DNA of 64,000 nucleotides from Telopea speciosissima (Eukaryota > Streptophyta > Magnoliopsida > Proteales > Proteaceae): contig NC_057920.1 in assembly GCF_018873765.1 (NCBI RefSeq), positions 10,181,307 to 10,245,306 on the forward strand, given 5' to 3'. Positions 47,287-58,708 of this stretch are shown in pieces. The notes beneath the pieces were generated by a model, which ran no database searches, was not told the DNA's origin, and was given only the letters and a program-made list of their open reading frames with translations. Position 1 is the first letter of the stretch. Each line of letters starts with the position of its first letter. A program made the translations under genes and the position numbers.

Positions 47287-47541
47287 ATGGTTGAGAAGGA
47301 AGACAAGAAGAAGAGGGTTTCTCTTGGGGAATGTTTTGAGCTTACCGGAGAAGAGCCACCGGTGGAGACGGTCTCAGTCCCAGTTGATATGGAGAGTCTG
47401 CAGACAGAGAGTACTCCGTTTATGACACCATGTACTTCACCTTCTTCCTGCACTCCGTCGCCTTCTCCTCCTCGCGTTGCCGGAGAAAACAAGAGAGGAT
47501 CTTCCTCCTTACTATCTCAATCCATCGTCTTCTTATACTAG
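47287..47541 (+). CDS. Short unidentified reading frame, 84 codons
   Basis: From the ATG at 47287 the frame reads MVEKEDKKKRVSLGECFELT and then a Ser/Thr/Pro-rich middle (CTSPSSCTPSPSPP), ending at TAG. Composition and codon use look protein-like rather than random, with a basic start, an acidic middle and no hydrophobic segment. I do not recognise the family. It lies just before a broken LUX fragment in the same direction, so it may be a captured first exon rather than a whole gene. Confidence 0.3.
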   Translation: MVEKEDKKKRVSLGECFELTGEEPPVETVSVPVDMESLQTESTPFMTPCTSPSSCTPSPSPPRVAGENKRGSSSLLSQSIVFLY

Positions 47542-47734
47542 GAGTACAGGTACATATTTTCCCATCTTATTCAAGCTCTGTTCAGTCAAACATCCGTAAC
47601 TAGCTGGGTTTTCTTTGAGAAGAACAAGAAACAACACAAGCAGCTCCAGACACCCAAAATTCATACAAAAATGGATTTGAAGACGAAGGGTTTGTCCGTT
47701 GCTGCTGCTGCCAGATAAGGACGGCCGCAAGAGT

Positions 47735-47961
47735 ATGGGGGAAGAATCGCTGATGAATGACTAAGGAGGCCTTAGCGGCGGAGACGACGACGACCAGGTG
47801 CAGGAATGGGACGCTGGACTGCCCAGTGCAGACGATCTCACACCCTTATCTCAGTCTCTGATCCCTATGGAGCTCGCCTTGGCTTTCAGTATATCCCCAG
47901 AGCCCTATCGAAGCGTGGTCAGTTTGAATCGCGCCTCGCAGAATACTCCTCCTCGGTAACC
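47735..47961 (+). pseudogene. LUX/PCL1-like N-terminal fragment (clock Myb factor), broken
   Basis: The frame from ATG 47735 reads MGEESLMND, then a stop (TAA 47762-47764) where the family has Tyr or similar. It continues with an acidic stretch, then QEWDAGLPSADDLTPLSQ, LIPMELALAFSISPEP and LNRASQNT, and stops at about 47959. This matches, in order, the N-terminus of the single-exon evening-complex factor LUX ARRHYTHMO, whose DNA-binding Myb domain lies further on and is absent here. With an early stop and no Myb domain it is a dead copy. Confidence 0.8.
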
Positions 47962-49002
47962 TCCATCCAGTTATCCAGCCTCTGCCGCCAGGCTTAGCTT
48001 TTCTCCTCCACTCACCTCAGTTCGGTTTTTGTTTTAAATTTGAGACCATTTAGTTAAACGGTTTAAATCAAATTGATGTATTCATCTACACCAACCAATG
48101 ATAAATTGTTTAAAACCGATTAATATATATACATCAAGTTCAATCAAGAATTAGATTACAACCTGATCTACAGTTGGAACTCTCATGATTCAAATAGAAA
48201 CTAAGAGAAGATTTTTTTTATTATTATTTTGATGAGAACAGAAAGGAATTTTACTTAAAGAAACTGATAGAAAACATAGTGTTTATCTTGCGCGTAAGTG
48301 ACAAGATGAAGACCTATAGCTAGACAGAAGTTATCTTTAAACTTAGTAAAAGTAATGTTTAGAGATCTATCACTTACATACATTAAGTCCTTAACATAAA
48401 TATATGGCCACGGATTGTTAGTAGGGGATGGAAGAGCATTGGCAATAGATTGATTTGAGCACCAAATCTCCTTTGTCTCCAAGCCTAAATGCGCTGCATG
48501 ATCTAACCGGTCCTGATACTGTACAATTCGGATTCCCAAAGTGACGAAGATAGAATATTTCCTGCAGTAATACACAAAAACCTTCCATCCAACAAAAAAA
48601 TGTATGACCAACCTTCTAGTCTTACTCCTGGAGTTTGGGTTCCTGAAACTAAGAGAAGATTTGACTTGCTGAATTGATGTAGTAATATCAAAGCTTCACA
48701 AGTAGTTTTCATGGAGATTTTGAAGGGATTGAGAAAATAAAAGATAGAATCAGATAATTAAACTTGAGTGAGCCCCATCAAGTCTGCATCATTAAATATT
48801 AATTAGGTAATTCTTATTGAAATTGGGAATCCAAGTACAACTTACTTAAATATTGTGTCATTACTGATACTCCTATGGCTCATAATAGGTCCATATTTGT
48901 TCCCTTCCTATTTGCATGGCTACTCTCAGATAACTACATCATTGCCAATTATGATCAACTAAAATTTTCAAAATAAGAATTGCCAGGGAGCATAAAAAGG
49001 GT

Positions 49003-49099
49003 GTACCCAGTGTATGAGGCTCTCGCCACTATAGGGTCTGGGGTAGGTCATAATATAGACAGCCTACCTTTGCTTCGTCGAAAGTGTTACCATCATTAA
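49003..49099 (-). mobile_element. Au-SINE stub, copy B counterpart
   Basis: It matches 32641-32735, including its truncation before the B-box (gtacccagtgtatgaggctc and on). Confidence 0.75.
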
Positions 49100-49193
49100 G
49101 ATATTTTGCAAAACCCTCATAATTTTATGTTTTGGCAAACTTCTCATGAATTTGGGGGGTCCCTTTGATCAACAATGTGTAAGGAACTAGATT

Positions 49194-49299
49194 ATAAAGA
49201 ATTCCCTTTTTCAGACATCACCTTCAAAACTCCAAGTGCTGCTTCCATGTCACCTAAACTGGCATAACCGTTGATCAGAGAGAATGGTATAGTTGCCAA
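49194..49299 (-). pseudogene. PPR-motif fragment
   Basis: The minus strand reads LINGYASLGDMEAALGVLKV and then MSEKGNSL before a stop, a good match to one 35-residue pentatricopeptide repeat unit. Only one motif is present, and a hAT-type element interrupts it at 49300. PPR proteins bind organellar RNA, but this is a remnant. Copy A has no equivalent. Confidence 0.6.
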
Positions 49300-49936
49300 T
49301 AGGGTGCAAATTTGGCCCTGTGAGCCCTGACCCAACTTGAGCCCAGGGTTAAGGTTGGATTTTTCAACCCGGGCCCTGAATGGCATGAAACAAATGGGTT
49401 TGTAAATAATTTTTGTGGTTAACCATGTGTTGTGTATGTTTGACATTCCTTTAATAGTCGGTGAATTGACTTGAGATAAGGATAATTTTTTAAAGTATTA
49501 GGGTTAGCCAGGGTTGGGGCCAATCAGGGTCAGCTCCATCCTGAATAGCAAAACAAGGTCAAGGTCAAGGTGAATCAGGGCCAACCTGGCTCAGCCCAAA
49601 AAAATGGCATACCCAGTGCACGAGGCTCCCTCCACTGTAGGGTCTGAAGAGGATCATAGTGTGTGTATGCAGCCTTACCCCTGCTTTTCACAAAGAGATT
49701 GTTTCCAAACTCGACCCCACCACCACTTACTCGTGGAGCAACCTTATCATTGGGCCTGGCCTGACCCAATTAGGGCCAATTAGTGCGGGCCTAATTGGGT
49801 TGAGCCTAGCAAGGTTGGGCTTGGGTTGATGTTTTTAGGCCCTGAATCATGGCCAAGATGAGCCTGGACGAAGCTAATGGGATCCAGAGTTGGGCTGGAG
49901 TTTTAAAAAGCCCAGCTCGGCCCTATTTCAACCTTA
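49300..49936. mobile_element. hAT-type element with a nested SINE
   Basis: The left end TAGGGTGCAAATTTGG and the reverse complement of the right end, TAAGGTTGAAATAGGG, are the TAGGG-type ends common in plant hAT elements. Flanks gttgccaa (49292-49299) and gtcgccat (49937-49944) form an 8-bp duplication with two mismatches. The body is rich in ggccctg/cagggcc words. An Au SINE sits inside at 49603-49765. Confidence 0.65.
49603..49765 (-). mobile_element. Au-SINE, nearly full length, nested
   Basis: It runs from a 3' end block cccagtgcacgaggctccct on the left to a gagcaaccttatcattgggc head on the right, on the minus strand. B-box-like sequence lies near 49715. It is inserted within the hAT-type element 49300-49936. 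Confidence 0.82.
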
Positions 49937-50159
49937 GTCGCCATTCGCTACCTTTATCTTAAGGCTAGAAGGCTGGATCAATTGTTTACCCTTGGGAACA
50001 TAGTTTATTGCACATGTTTATCAGGAACCAGTTCATAGTTCGTACATGGTCTTAAGTAAGCAATAACTTCTTGATGTCCATATTATCCACGTCGGCATGT
50101 GATCCACATAATCAATTATCCATCATATGGTCTAGTTTTAAAATTTGAGTTTGTGATGG

Positions 50160-50304
50160 ATTTTTATTCTCAAGTGCACACACTTGAGAATCCAACCGTT
50201 AAAACATGGGCAGTGACGTCTTTTTATCTTCTCAAAGATTGGGTGTATGGTTGGATTCTCAAGTGAGGTGCAGTGGGCACCGCACTTGAGAGGATAAAAA
50301 TCTT
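50160..50304. mobile_element. MITE with 10-bp target duplication
   Basis: TTTGTGATGG flanks it at 50150-50159 and 50305-50314. The ends atttttattctcaagtgc and the inverse of atttttatcctctcaagtgc are inverted repeats. A 9-10 bp duplication suggests a Mutator-like origin. Confidence 0.82.
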
Positions 50305-50416
50305 TTTGTGATGGGCCTTAGGTCAATATTATTATTATTATTTTAAATGGTCAACAATATTAATCACATATCATAACAAGTTCTCCCTCTTTTTTTCCCT
50401 TGCGGTTTCTTTCCTG

Positions 50417-50776
50417 TCACTATGCCTAGTGAAGTATAACGCTTCACTACTTGCCACATGATAGTACATAGATTAGTCCATGTGATAGAGGAATAAGTAA
50501 GCATTTAATTGGTACAATTTTAGCCTAAAATGAGTAGAGGAAGTAGCTAATTACAAAAGATGTCATTTTTTATTTTATACTTATCTCCATTTGATGGCAT
50601 TTTGTTAATTTTAGTATACCTTTGAATCATAGTTTGAGTAATTTTCCTGGCTTACTTTGAACAAAAATTTGGCCATTGAGAATTTGAGATGTATGTGGGG
50701 CCCTCTATCACATGAACTAATCCATATAATGTCAAGTGGCAAATAGTGAAGCATTATATTTCACTAGGCATAGTAA
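50417..50776. mobile_element. MITE of about 360 bp with about 75-bp arms
   Basis: The left arm (tcactatgcctagtgaagta, then cttcactacttgcca) pairs with the right arm (tggcaaatagtgaagc, then ttcactaggcatagtaa). Pairing extends through catgtgatagag. The target duplication is uncertain. Confidence 0.75.
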
Positions 50777-52804
50777 CACCTAGAAGGACCCTTCTTCTTT
50801 TAGTGAATTAAAACAAATTATAATAGATTCGGTATATTTTCTTATTTTTTTAAGTCAATTAGAATAAATTGCTTTTGACCTTGTAAATTTAAAATATAAT
50901 ATCATTGGCTTTTGTTACCACAATCGTTTAGTCCTTACTTTCACTGATGAAAAGAAACTAGTGGAGTCAACTTAAGTGAAGAATCACTCTTGATATTGAC
51001 GAGCTTTGATAATTAAAAAAAAAATTTTAAATTGAAATTTTCTGAATTAAAAATTTTAAATGTCTTTTCCATTTGGAAGGCGAAGAAATACATTTAATAC
51101 TATTTACCCAAACCTGAACTGGCCTAAACTCACCTTGAGCCCAACAAAACTTGTGTTCGGTTTTTCAAACCATGGGTTGGGCCATGGCTAAGGTCTTTAC
51201 TGAAGCCAGACCTTGTGTATATACATATATAAGGGCTGAGGCAAGAGATCGATGCTTCGTCATGTAGCCCTTGACCAGCGTGGGGGAAAATGAGAGTACG
51301 CTCAGGAGCATTATCACGGATGAATTTTTTTTTTTTATTTCAAGAAGGGTTGGAGCTACGGAAGTAAACAATGTTATTTTTCCCTTGCAATTATATGTAA
51401 TACAATAAGAATGTAGCTTTGACAGTTCATATTCCTTTAGAATTTCAGAATAGACTATGAATTGTCTCTATTGAAACTTGAGAAGTTTACAAATGCAGTT
51501 GGAAACAGAATAAATGAGAGAGGAGGAATAATTGTGAGCAAAGCTAACATCACTTAAAAAAAAATAAAAATGTTATTTGCAAGCAACTCTCAAATTGTTA
51601 GTTTAAAAAATTACTAGCCAATATAAGATTGTCAAAATTCAGCACGAATCAATCAGATTGATCGAAACTGATCAGTTCAGTCGGGACCAAACAAATCAAA
51701 CCCTTATCGGTTTGGTTTTAGGTTGTGGTTTATAGAACTAATAAAATCAACGTTGACCAGATCAATAGGAAACTGAACCCCCCCCCCCCCCCCAAAAAAA
51801 AAAAAAACATGTTCTTTCAATAATTTCCTTATATATAGATGCTAACCCGAAAACCAGATTGGACTGAACCCAATAGTAGCTCCATTACAAATCAATTACC
51901 AACAACCAAAAAAAAAAAACTAATAAGAAATCAGACGAAATCAATCTTTCCTTGATCATACTCACCCATTGATTTATCTCTCGGCTGACCCAATGGTCTT
52001 TTTTGAGCATACTCACCTCTCGTTCCAACGTTTCCATTCATTGATCTATCCCTCAGCTCTAATCCTAGATGATGCGTGCACGGGAGGGATGAGATAAACT
52101 TTAGAAAAAAAAGAGCAAAAAAGGGTGTTTTGGTTTACAGCAAAGCCTGACATCCTGGCTTGAGTGTGGAAGCCTACCTCATCTTTTTTAAAGATAATTT
52201 TGGGATTTTCAAGACTTCTTCATTCATTGTTTGTGAACCATTTAAAGATTACAACACAGTTAAAATAACTACTAATAACCATCCACTTATATCCTACTAC
52301 TTAATGCTAAAGGAATTGCTGCTGATCTCTTTGCATCTAAATGAGAAGCATCATCTTTTCCCTTCATTCCTTCTTCCTATGTTAATTATGGTCCTTCATA
52401 TTTAAGTCAGCAATAGTACAAACAAGAGAATTAAGTCTAGCTAAATAGTTAAACTACACATTAACCCTCCAAGCTTAATTTACAAAGACATTTCTAATTA
52501 ATTTCAGAAATGAAATTTCTATATTTACATAAGCAATCCAAATTACTACATATGGTAGAGTCTTCCTCCACTCCAATACTTGAGAGTCCAAAAAGGTTAC
52601 CGATACAAGGGAACTATATACTATTTTTCCTCAAGAAAACCTAGATATAATCAGAACCATAACCAACATGAAAATAATGAAAATTACATAGTTGTCTTAC
52701 AGGTTCATGCAACCCTTTTAAGAAGGTTAAACAAGCATAGCTTGTTCTCAGAAATACATGGGGACATGATTGAATAAACTAAATTGCAAAATAAAACTCT
52801 CTAA

Positions 52805-53370
52805 TCAAGATAATAATGGTTTCACAGCTTCAATGAAGTCTCCATCTTCTTCACCATTTGTTTTACTTCTCTGTAGATATTTGTAGTAGATGTATTGGAG
52901 AATGATCTGAGTACATAACTTGTCAAGGTAACTATGCAAAAAATAAATTAAGAGAAAAAAAAAACTACTGCTTCAACTATATTCAAAGTATATATTGGTA
53001 GGGTTTTAAGGTTTAAGCACAAGGTTACTTAAAGCAGTACATCCTGAATATCAAGTTTGAAATAAACAGATTGTTACCTCTAATTACTATTTATAGGAAA
53101 GAGTAGGATTTTAGGTTAGATGGGTTCTATCCAGTGGGACCTACCACAGCCTGATTCCTTATTCAAGTAGACTTATATTAGAACATATATTAGGGTTATA
53201 GAATATATCCAACATATATGATTGGCATCCATAGATTTTCAAAGGATACAAAGAGATCTAGTGCCACACAAACTACAGCATCTAACAACCAAGGCATGTT
53301 TGCTTTTATTTTCTCCCACTCAGTGCTTCTTACAACAATACTGCATCCACACAAAGTGTTAGAGATGGGT

Positions 53371-53416
<46 letters not shown>

Positions 53417-56120
53417 CCTTCCCACATAGGCAACATTGGCAATGAGAGCAAAAATGAACATGAGAGGGTTTAAGCCCTGAAAGATTTGACAAGTTCATGT
53501 TAATCAAGTAAATCTTCAAGTTATGTATGTTATACAATTGGCAAAGAGACGTTTATGAGACAATTTACCTCCACACTCCCTCTTTTAATCTGAAACATGA
53601 ATGACATGTAAACTTCATTAGAAATTAAACAAAAATAAGAAATAGAAACAAAGGATATATACAAGCATAGTTGGGCATGCATGACTTAACCATTAATAAA
53701 TTAGTTTTTACTTCTTATTCTATAACCAAAAAAAAAAAAAGACTTAAAAAAATTTCATTCCAAAAATAAATTTATAGAAATTAAAGATACTCACATTTAA
53801 CCATATTTGTGGGATTCGGCCTCCCATGTATATAGCAGCCATCAGCCATCCTAAAGCCATTCCGTAAGAATTGCTTTCAACCCCAACATCCTACATTCAA
53901 TTTATTACAGTGAATCCAAATCACTACAACAATGTAAACAAAAAAGAAAACAAAAAAAATTTTTGTGGGGGGTGGGTGGGGTGGGGGCGGGGAGGGTGAA
54001 CCAGTTTTGAATCTCTTCAATTATGAGATTTGACCCTCTGATTGAAATGAAAAGGGTATTTTTTTTATCAGATTTAAATCATTTCCAGTTCCCCAATGGT
54101 GCAGTTCGAGGTGGAGAGGTCGACACCTGACAGTTGGACATCCAACGGTCCGAGCTCATTGACTTCATTTTTTTCTTTCTTCTCGAGTTCGGCACCGTTG
54201 GAATTGGAGAAGATTTTTTCCCCTCATATATGGTAAACTCAGAGTCCAATAATAGAGTCACATCACCATTGATAAAAGAGAGAATCTCTTCACCATGGAC
54301 GAAGTAAAACTTAAATCTTTTTTTGTAATGAGAATATGAATAATACTTGTTGTAATTGTAATTGGTTGATCCCTGGTAACCCCAAGTATCTTTCCACCAA
54401 TGCCATGGTTTGATGCGGTAAATTGACTGATGCTGCAAGAAATGTTCCATAGCCCACCTGTAGGAACATTGATACTAATTAAGCAATTGAAAAGGTTCAT
54501 GACCTTTAAAACAAAAAAAGGGTCCAGCCAGCAATTTTGGATAGACCCAAGTATAGAGCCCATTTACAACTATGGGCTGGCATGTAAACCTATTGACCCG
54601 GCCCAGTCCATGATTTGGAAAGCCAAGCTTAAGCAGAAGCAGAAGTAGAAGCAGGGTAAGGATTCTAGAAGGGAAGAGAAGGAAAAGAAAGAAATGGGCA
54701 GTCTTACAGAACGTGGAATCCTGATGGGCTTTGTTGTCTCAGTTGATGGAAACGAGTCGTCATCAGATGAGGACGATGATTCATTTAGTTGCATTGCGGA
54801 AGGACCACTTCTGGCAACTCTGAGATAAGAACCATATGAAGGTGGTGTTCCACTTGTAGCCAGAGACCTTGCCGACCTGCAAATCCATTAATAATAACTG
54901 AACGAAAGGGTAGGAAACAAAAAATAATTTCTTTCTCAACCAGAGATGGATCTATCAATTACTGCCAAAACCCAGATCCAAAAATACTTCTCAAATTAAA
55001 AGGGAATGAAACATGTACAGAACATACATATAGTAAGAGTCCCTCTGAGGAGAAGGAGCAGCAGCTGTCCTGTGGAGACCTCCTGGTATGGAAATGGTGG
55101 ATTCGTGGGATTTGGGTCTTCCTCCTCCTGCTCCTCCTCCTCCTCCTCCTCCTCCTCCTCCTGCTACTGCTTGTGACTTTGCATCTTCTCCCACCTGAAT
55201 ACAAAAAGTTTTAAAAAAGAAAATAAGTTTCTCCTTTTGTCTTCTACTTTGGAGTTATTAATGAATCTAAGTTTAAAGAATAAATTTAGGGGTGTTTCTG
55301 GGTACCTTTTCCTTGGATTCCTTCTCTGATCTGGATTTCCACCATCTACAGATGTGATCATAATACACACACTGCCATACCAACACTACTGTACTGATTG
55401 TGTAGAGCTACAAAAGAACACAGAGCTATACTACATCAGATGTGTAAAATGGGCTCAAACCAGAACCCAAGCCCATAACCCATAAGTCCATAACCAATAA
55501 TTAGTTCTTTAATAAAGAGAGAGAGAGAGGAGATGTGAAAGAGAGATCCTTTTACCAGTGCTGTGTAGAACTGGGTTGGCAACTGCATCCGACAGAAAAG
55601 AAGGAAAATTAAGAGAGAGAAACAGAAGCGTTGGTAGGTAAGGTAAACCCAGTCGCCGCATCTGGGCTTTACCCATCACAGCTTAATTACAACAAAAGCT
55701 CAATTCCCATTTCCCAAAGTCAATTTTTGAGAGGATGAAGAACACTTACTGTAGCTGGTTCTAGGAAGCAACCCAAGAGATTGAAAACGTCCCTGCACAA
55801 GAAAAATTAAAAAAATGGTAATTATGGTTGTTAAGGACAGGAATAATTAAGGAGAAATTCCTATGAAGGAGGAGAGCAAACCCAGCAATCCAAGTGAGGA
55901 GAAACGTGAGAGAAACACCATGGCCGGATTTAGTTTGGAAATTGGTTATGATTTGAGGGATTTCAGCAACTCCCCAAGCGATAAGACTGACAAGTCCACA
56001 AGCAAATGAGATTTCATCTTTAAGATTGCAGAGACAGTCATTGAAATATTTCTTAACCCAACCTACACATGGCTTTCTCTCCCTGGAACAATAAGGAATG
56101 GAGCTGGGTCTGGGTTTCAT
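52805..56120 (-). CDS. PQ-loop repeat membrane transporter, copy B (12 exons)
   Basis: Exons on the minus strand are 55882-56120, 55750-55792, 55556-55582, 55306-55407, 55028-55194, 54708-54876, 54347-54457, 53795-53890, 53569-53589, 53418-53476, 53250-53340 and 52805-52906. All junctions are GT-AG and every phase joins, giving 408 residues. Motifs: IPQII at 54-58 (preceded by Ala-Glu, where copy A has Ala-Asp) and IPQIW near 312-316. Exon 5 uses the standard acceptor after ttcag and encodes VGEDAKSQAVAGG followed by a Gly/Ala run, not the Gln/Glu run of copy A; the alternative frame has TAG at 55164. Seven-helix PQ-loop proteins of this type are vacuolar or lysosomal amino-acid exporters (family knowledge). 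The copy looks intact and is the better candidate for the working gene. Confidence 0.92.
55124..55163. repeat. (CTC)n coding microsatellite, copy B
   Basis: About 13 triplets, including one CTG-containing unit, encode poly-Gly with one Ala in exon 5. The tract is longer than in copy A. Confidence 0.9.
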
Positions 56121-58174
56121 CTCTGGATCTCTCTCTCTCTCTCTGTTTCTCACTCTCTTTGATGTGTTTGTGTTTTGGTCTTGGTTGTTGGGGGAGGGGT
56201 TTTAAAGATAAGGTGGTTATAAGAGAAGGTGAAGCTAGCAACTAATTAAGAGAGTAGTGAAGAATTCTCAGTTGGGGAAGTAAAAGCAGTAATGATTGGG
56301 AAGAACAATAGAATATGCGGAAGCATTCTTGTTGTTGATGCCTTTTGTGTTTAGGTCTTGGTTGGGAGGGTTTTAATTTAAAGACAAGGGGATGGAGGAT
56401 AAAAGAAGGTGATCGAAGTTTTGTGAATTAATTCACTGTGGTAAGGAAAGCCACCATTAATTTGGGAAGTTAATTAAGATGAAAAAAAACCAAGTGAGGA
56501 ATAATTATAGAATATGCGGTGGAAGCCTTACTGGTGACTGGTGATGCCTTTTTTATGTACAACAACAACTTGAGACATACAATTATTTACTACTTCCACA
56601 TTGTTAATGGAAACTTCTCTCATTGTAGTATTAAAGGACTAAAGAGAGGATAAAAAATATCTCCATCTGTTGTGTGTCGTGGGGTCCATGCCTTGTCTGT
56701 GTGAGGTTGCATGTTGGTTGCACGAGCAGGCGGCAACAGATGATTCATTTTGGTTGTGATGTGCCATAGTTGTATGCAAGAAATTACATTTTTTTTTTTT
56801 GTAAAACCTTTCGCCATTATTTTCTCTGTTATTATTTTTCTCTATTATTAGTTTACACATAAAAATAAAAATAAAAATAAAAAAAAACCCAAAACAAAAG
56901 AATAATGAGACTTCTATCATGTAAATTTGGATGGAGATGTTGTTGCGGGTACAATGTGATGCATTTTGTATCTTGCATTAATGGAGCTAATTTCGAAGGG
57001 TCATTAAGAGGCCATTAGGTGTTGCAAATTAATCTTCATTACTAGGCCGTGACGAATTGGCAAACCTATGCATGAGTATGAGGGCGACAACTAGGGATGT
57101 CAAAATTGAGATCTAACCGGATAAATTGACCCAAACCAAACCAAATTGGCTTGGACAGATTTTGGATTGGGGTATTATGACTCCAAAACTGAATTGAACC
57201 ACAACGGAAATCAAAACCGGCTCAAGACCTAGATTGAAACCAAACCAATGTACCTTTTTTGTGTGTTTTAATTTTTTTTTTCCTTCTCCATTATTTTCTT
57301 TGTTATTTGTTACAAAAAAAAAACTAAAACAAAAAGAAGACTCGTCATTTGATTTCTATTATGTAAATTTAGATGGAGATGATGTTGGGGGTACGATATG
57401 TTGCATTTTGTACCTTATATTAGTGGTCTGATTCCAAAAGATGGTTAAGAGGTCATAAGAATCTTACACATTAATCTTTGTTATCGGGGCTGTGACAAAT
57501 TGACGAGGTCCATGTAGGAGTTCGAGGACAGTAGTCCTTTAGAAATTTTTTTTTGTTTTTTAAATTATATGGGTATTTGAGTAAATTACCAGTATAAGAT
57601 TTCATTATATATTTATAATGAGGTTTTTCTTTATAATCGATTGGAGAAAGGTGTCAGAAGAAACAGTTGTAATCATAACATATCTCATTCAGACAATTTT
57701 ACCAAACCACATAAGGGAAGTTAAGGATTTTTTTATTTTAGTTAGTGCAGCTGGTGAAATTTGTTTTTGGGGCCTTCTTAAAAGTTAAAAGTATGTGGAT
57801 TCATGACATTCATCAACCAAATGTAAACAAAGTAAAAAAACAAATTACGGGAACCAATGTGAATGATTTTTTGTGACTCAGTTTACTGAAGTGTGACATT
57901 CATGTCTCCATATTCTAAAATAAATTAGACTAGCCATCAGAAAAGCCCTGACATGAGGCTCGGCCCCATCCGGCCCCATCAAAGATATGATTGAAAGAGT
58001 AATATATTATGACATAGTTACCGGGGATGAGCACATAAAGAAAGAAACATCTGGGAGAGGCATTACTTGTACTGTTGTGATGGATGTGTAATGTGTTACT
58101 GTAATCTTAGATCCAAAAAAAGGATTATCACTAACAGTTATACTCATTATTATATATGGGAAAAAATTCCCCCC

Positions 58175-58324
58175 GTGTGGGATGCAGGGGCCACTCCCAC
58201 GCACAATGGGTGATAGAATGATCGCCATACCCCCATGTATGATGGAAATTCCACCACCTATTAATATGCTGCCCCATGTGTTTTCATTGGCTGGCGTATG
58301 CGACATGGCCCCTGCATCCCACAC
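58175..58324. mobile_element. MITE with perfect 19-bp ends, copy B
   Basis: The ends are GTGTGGGATGCAGGGGCCA and its exact inverse. It is the counterpart of 42141-42287 in copy A, so it predates the duplication. Confidence 0.82.
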
Positions 58325-58449
58325 TGAGAATGTGATCCATGTTCATTTAGATCGATCCTCTAACCTGTAACTTAATGAAACTCAATCTCTAAATCTTTAG
58401 TCAACCCCCCTCTCTCTCTCTTTCTCTCTCTCACACACACACACACACC

Positions 58450-58708
58450 TAGGGCTATAAATGGATTGGATTCGGCTTGGATAGTGCTATATCCGCATCC
58501 GCATCCGATTAGCTACCGGATGGATTCGGATAATGCTAAACGGATACGGATCGGACATTTTATCCATTTACATATAAATATAGATTTTTGGATAGCTATA
58601 GCCTATCCGTATCCGCATCCGTTTAGCTTTCGAACGGATTCGGATAGTGCTATATGAATACGGATACAGGATACGAATACAGATTTTGACTATTCATTTA
58701 CACCCCTA
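58450..58708. mobile_element. hAT-type MITE, copy B only
   Basis: The ends tagggctataaatgg and the inverse of taggggtgtaaatg are inverted repeats of the TAGGG type. The 8-bp repeat CACACACC flanks it at 58442-58449 and 58709-58716, but this lies within a CA microsatellite, so it is weaker evidence. Inside are many cggatac/gtatccg words. Copy A reads through without it at about 42390. Confidence 0.82.

Larger units (their letters stand above)
46690..48129. other. Spacer between duplicate copies, with captured gene pieces
   Basis: This stretch has no counterpart in the duplicated blocks. It starts with pyrimidine-rich sequence (ttaccccttag, tcaccctttgg) of transposon type, then holds a short unidentified frame (47287-47541) and a LUX-type gene fragment (47735-47961). 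Confidence 0.6.
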
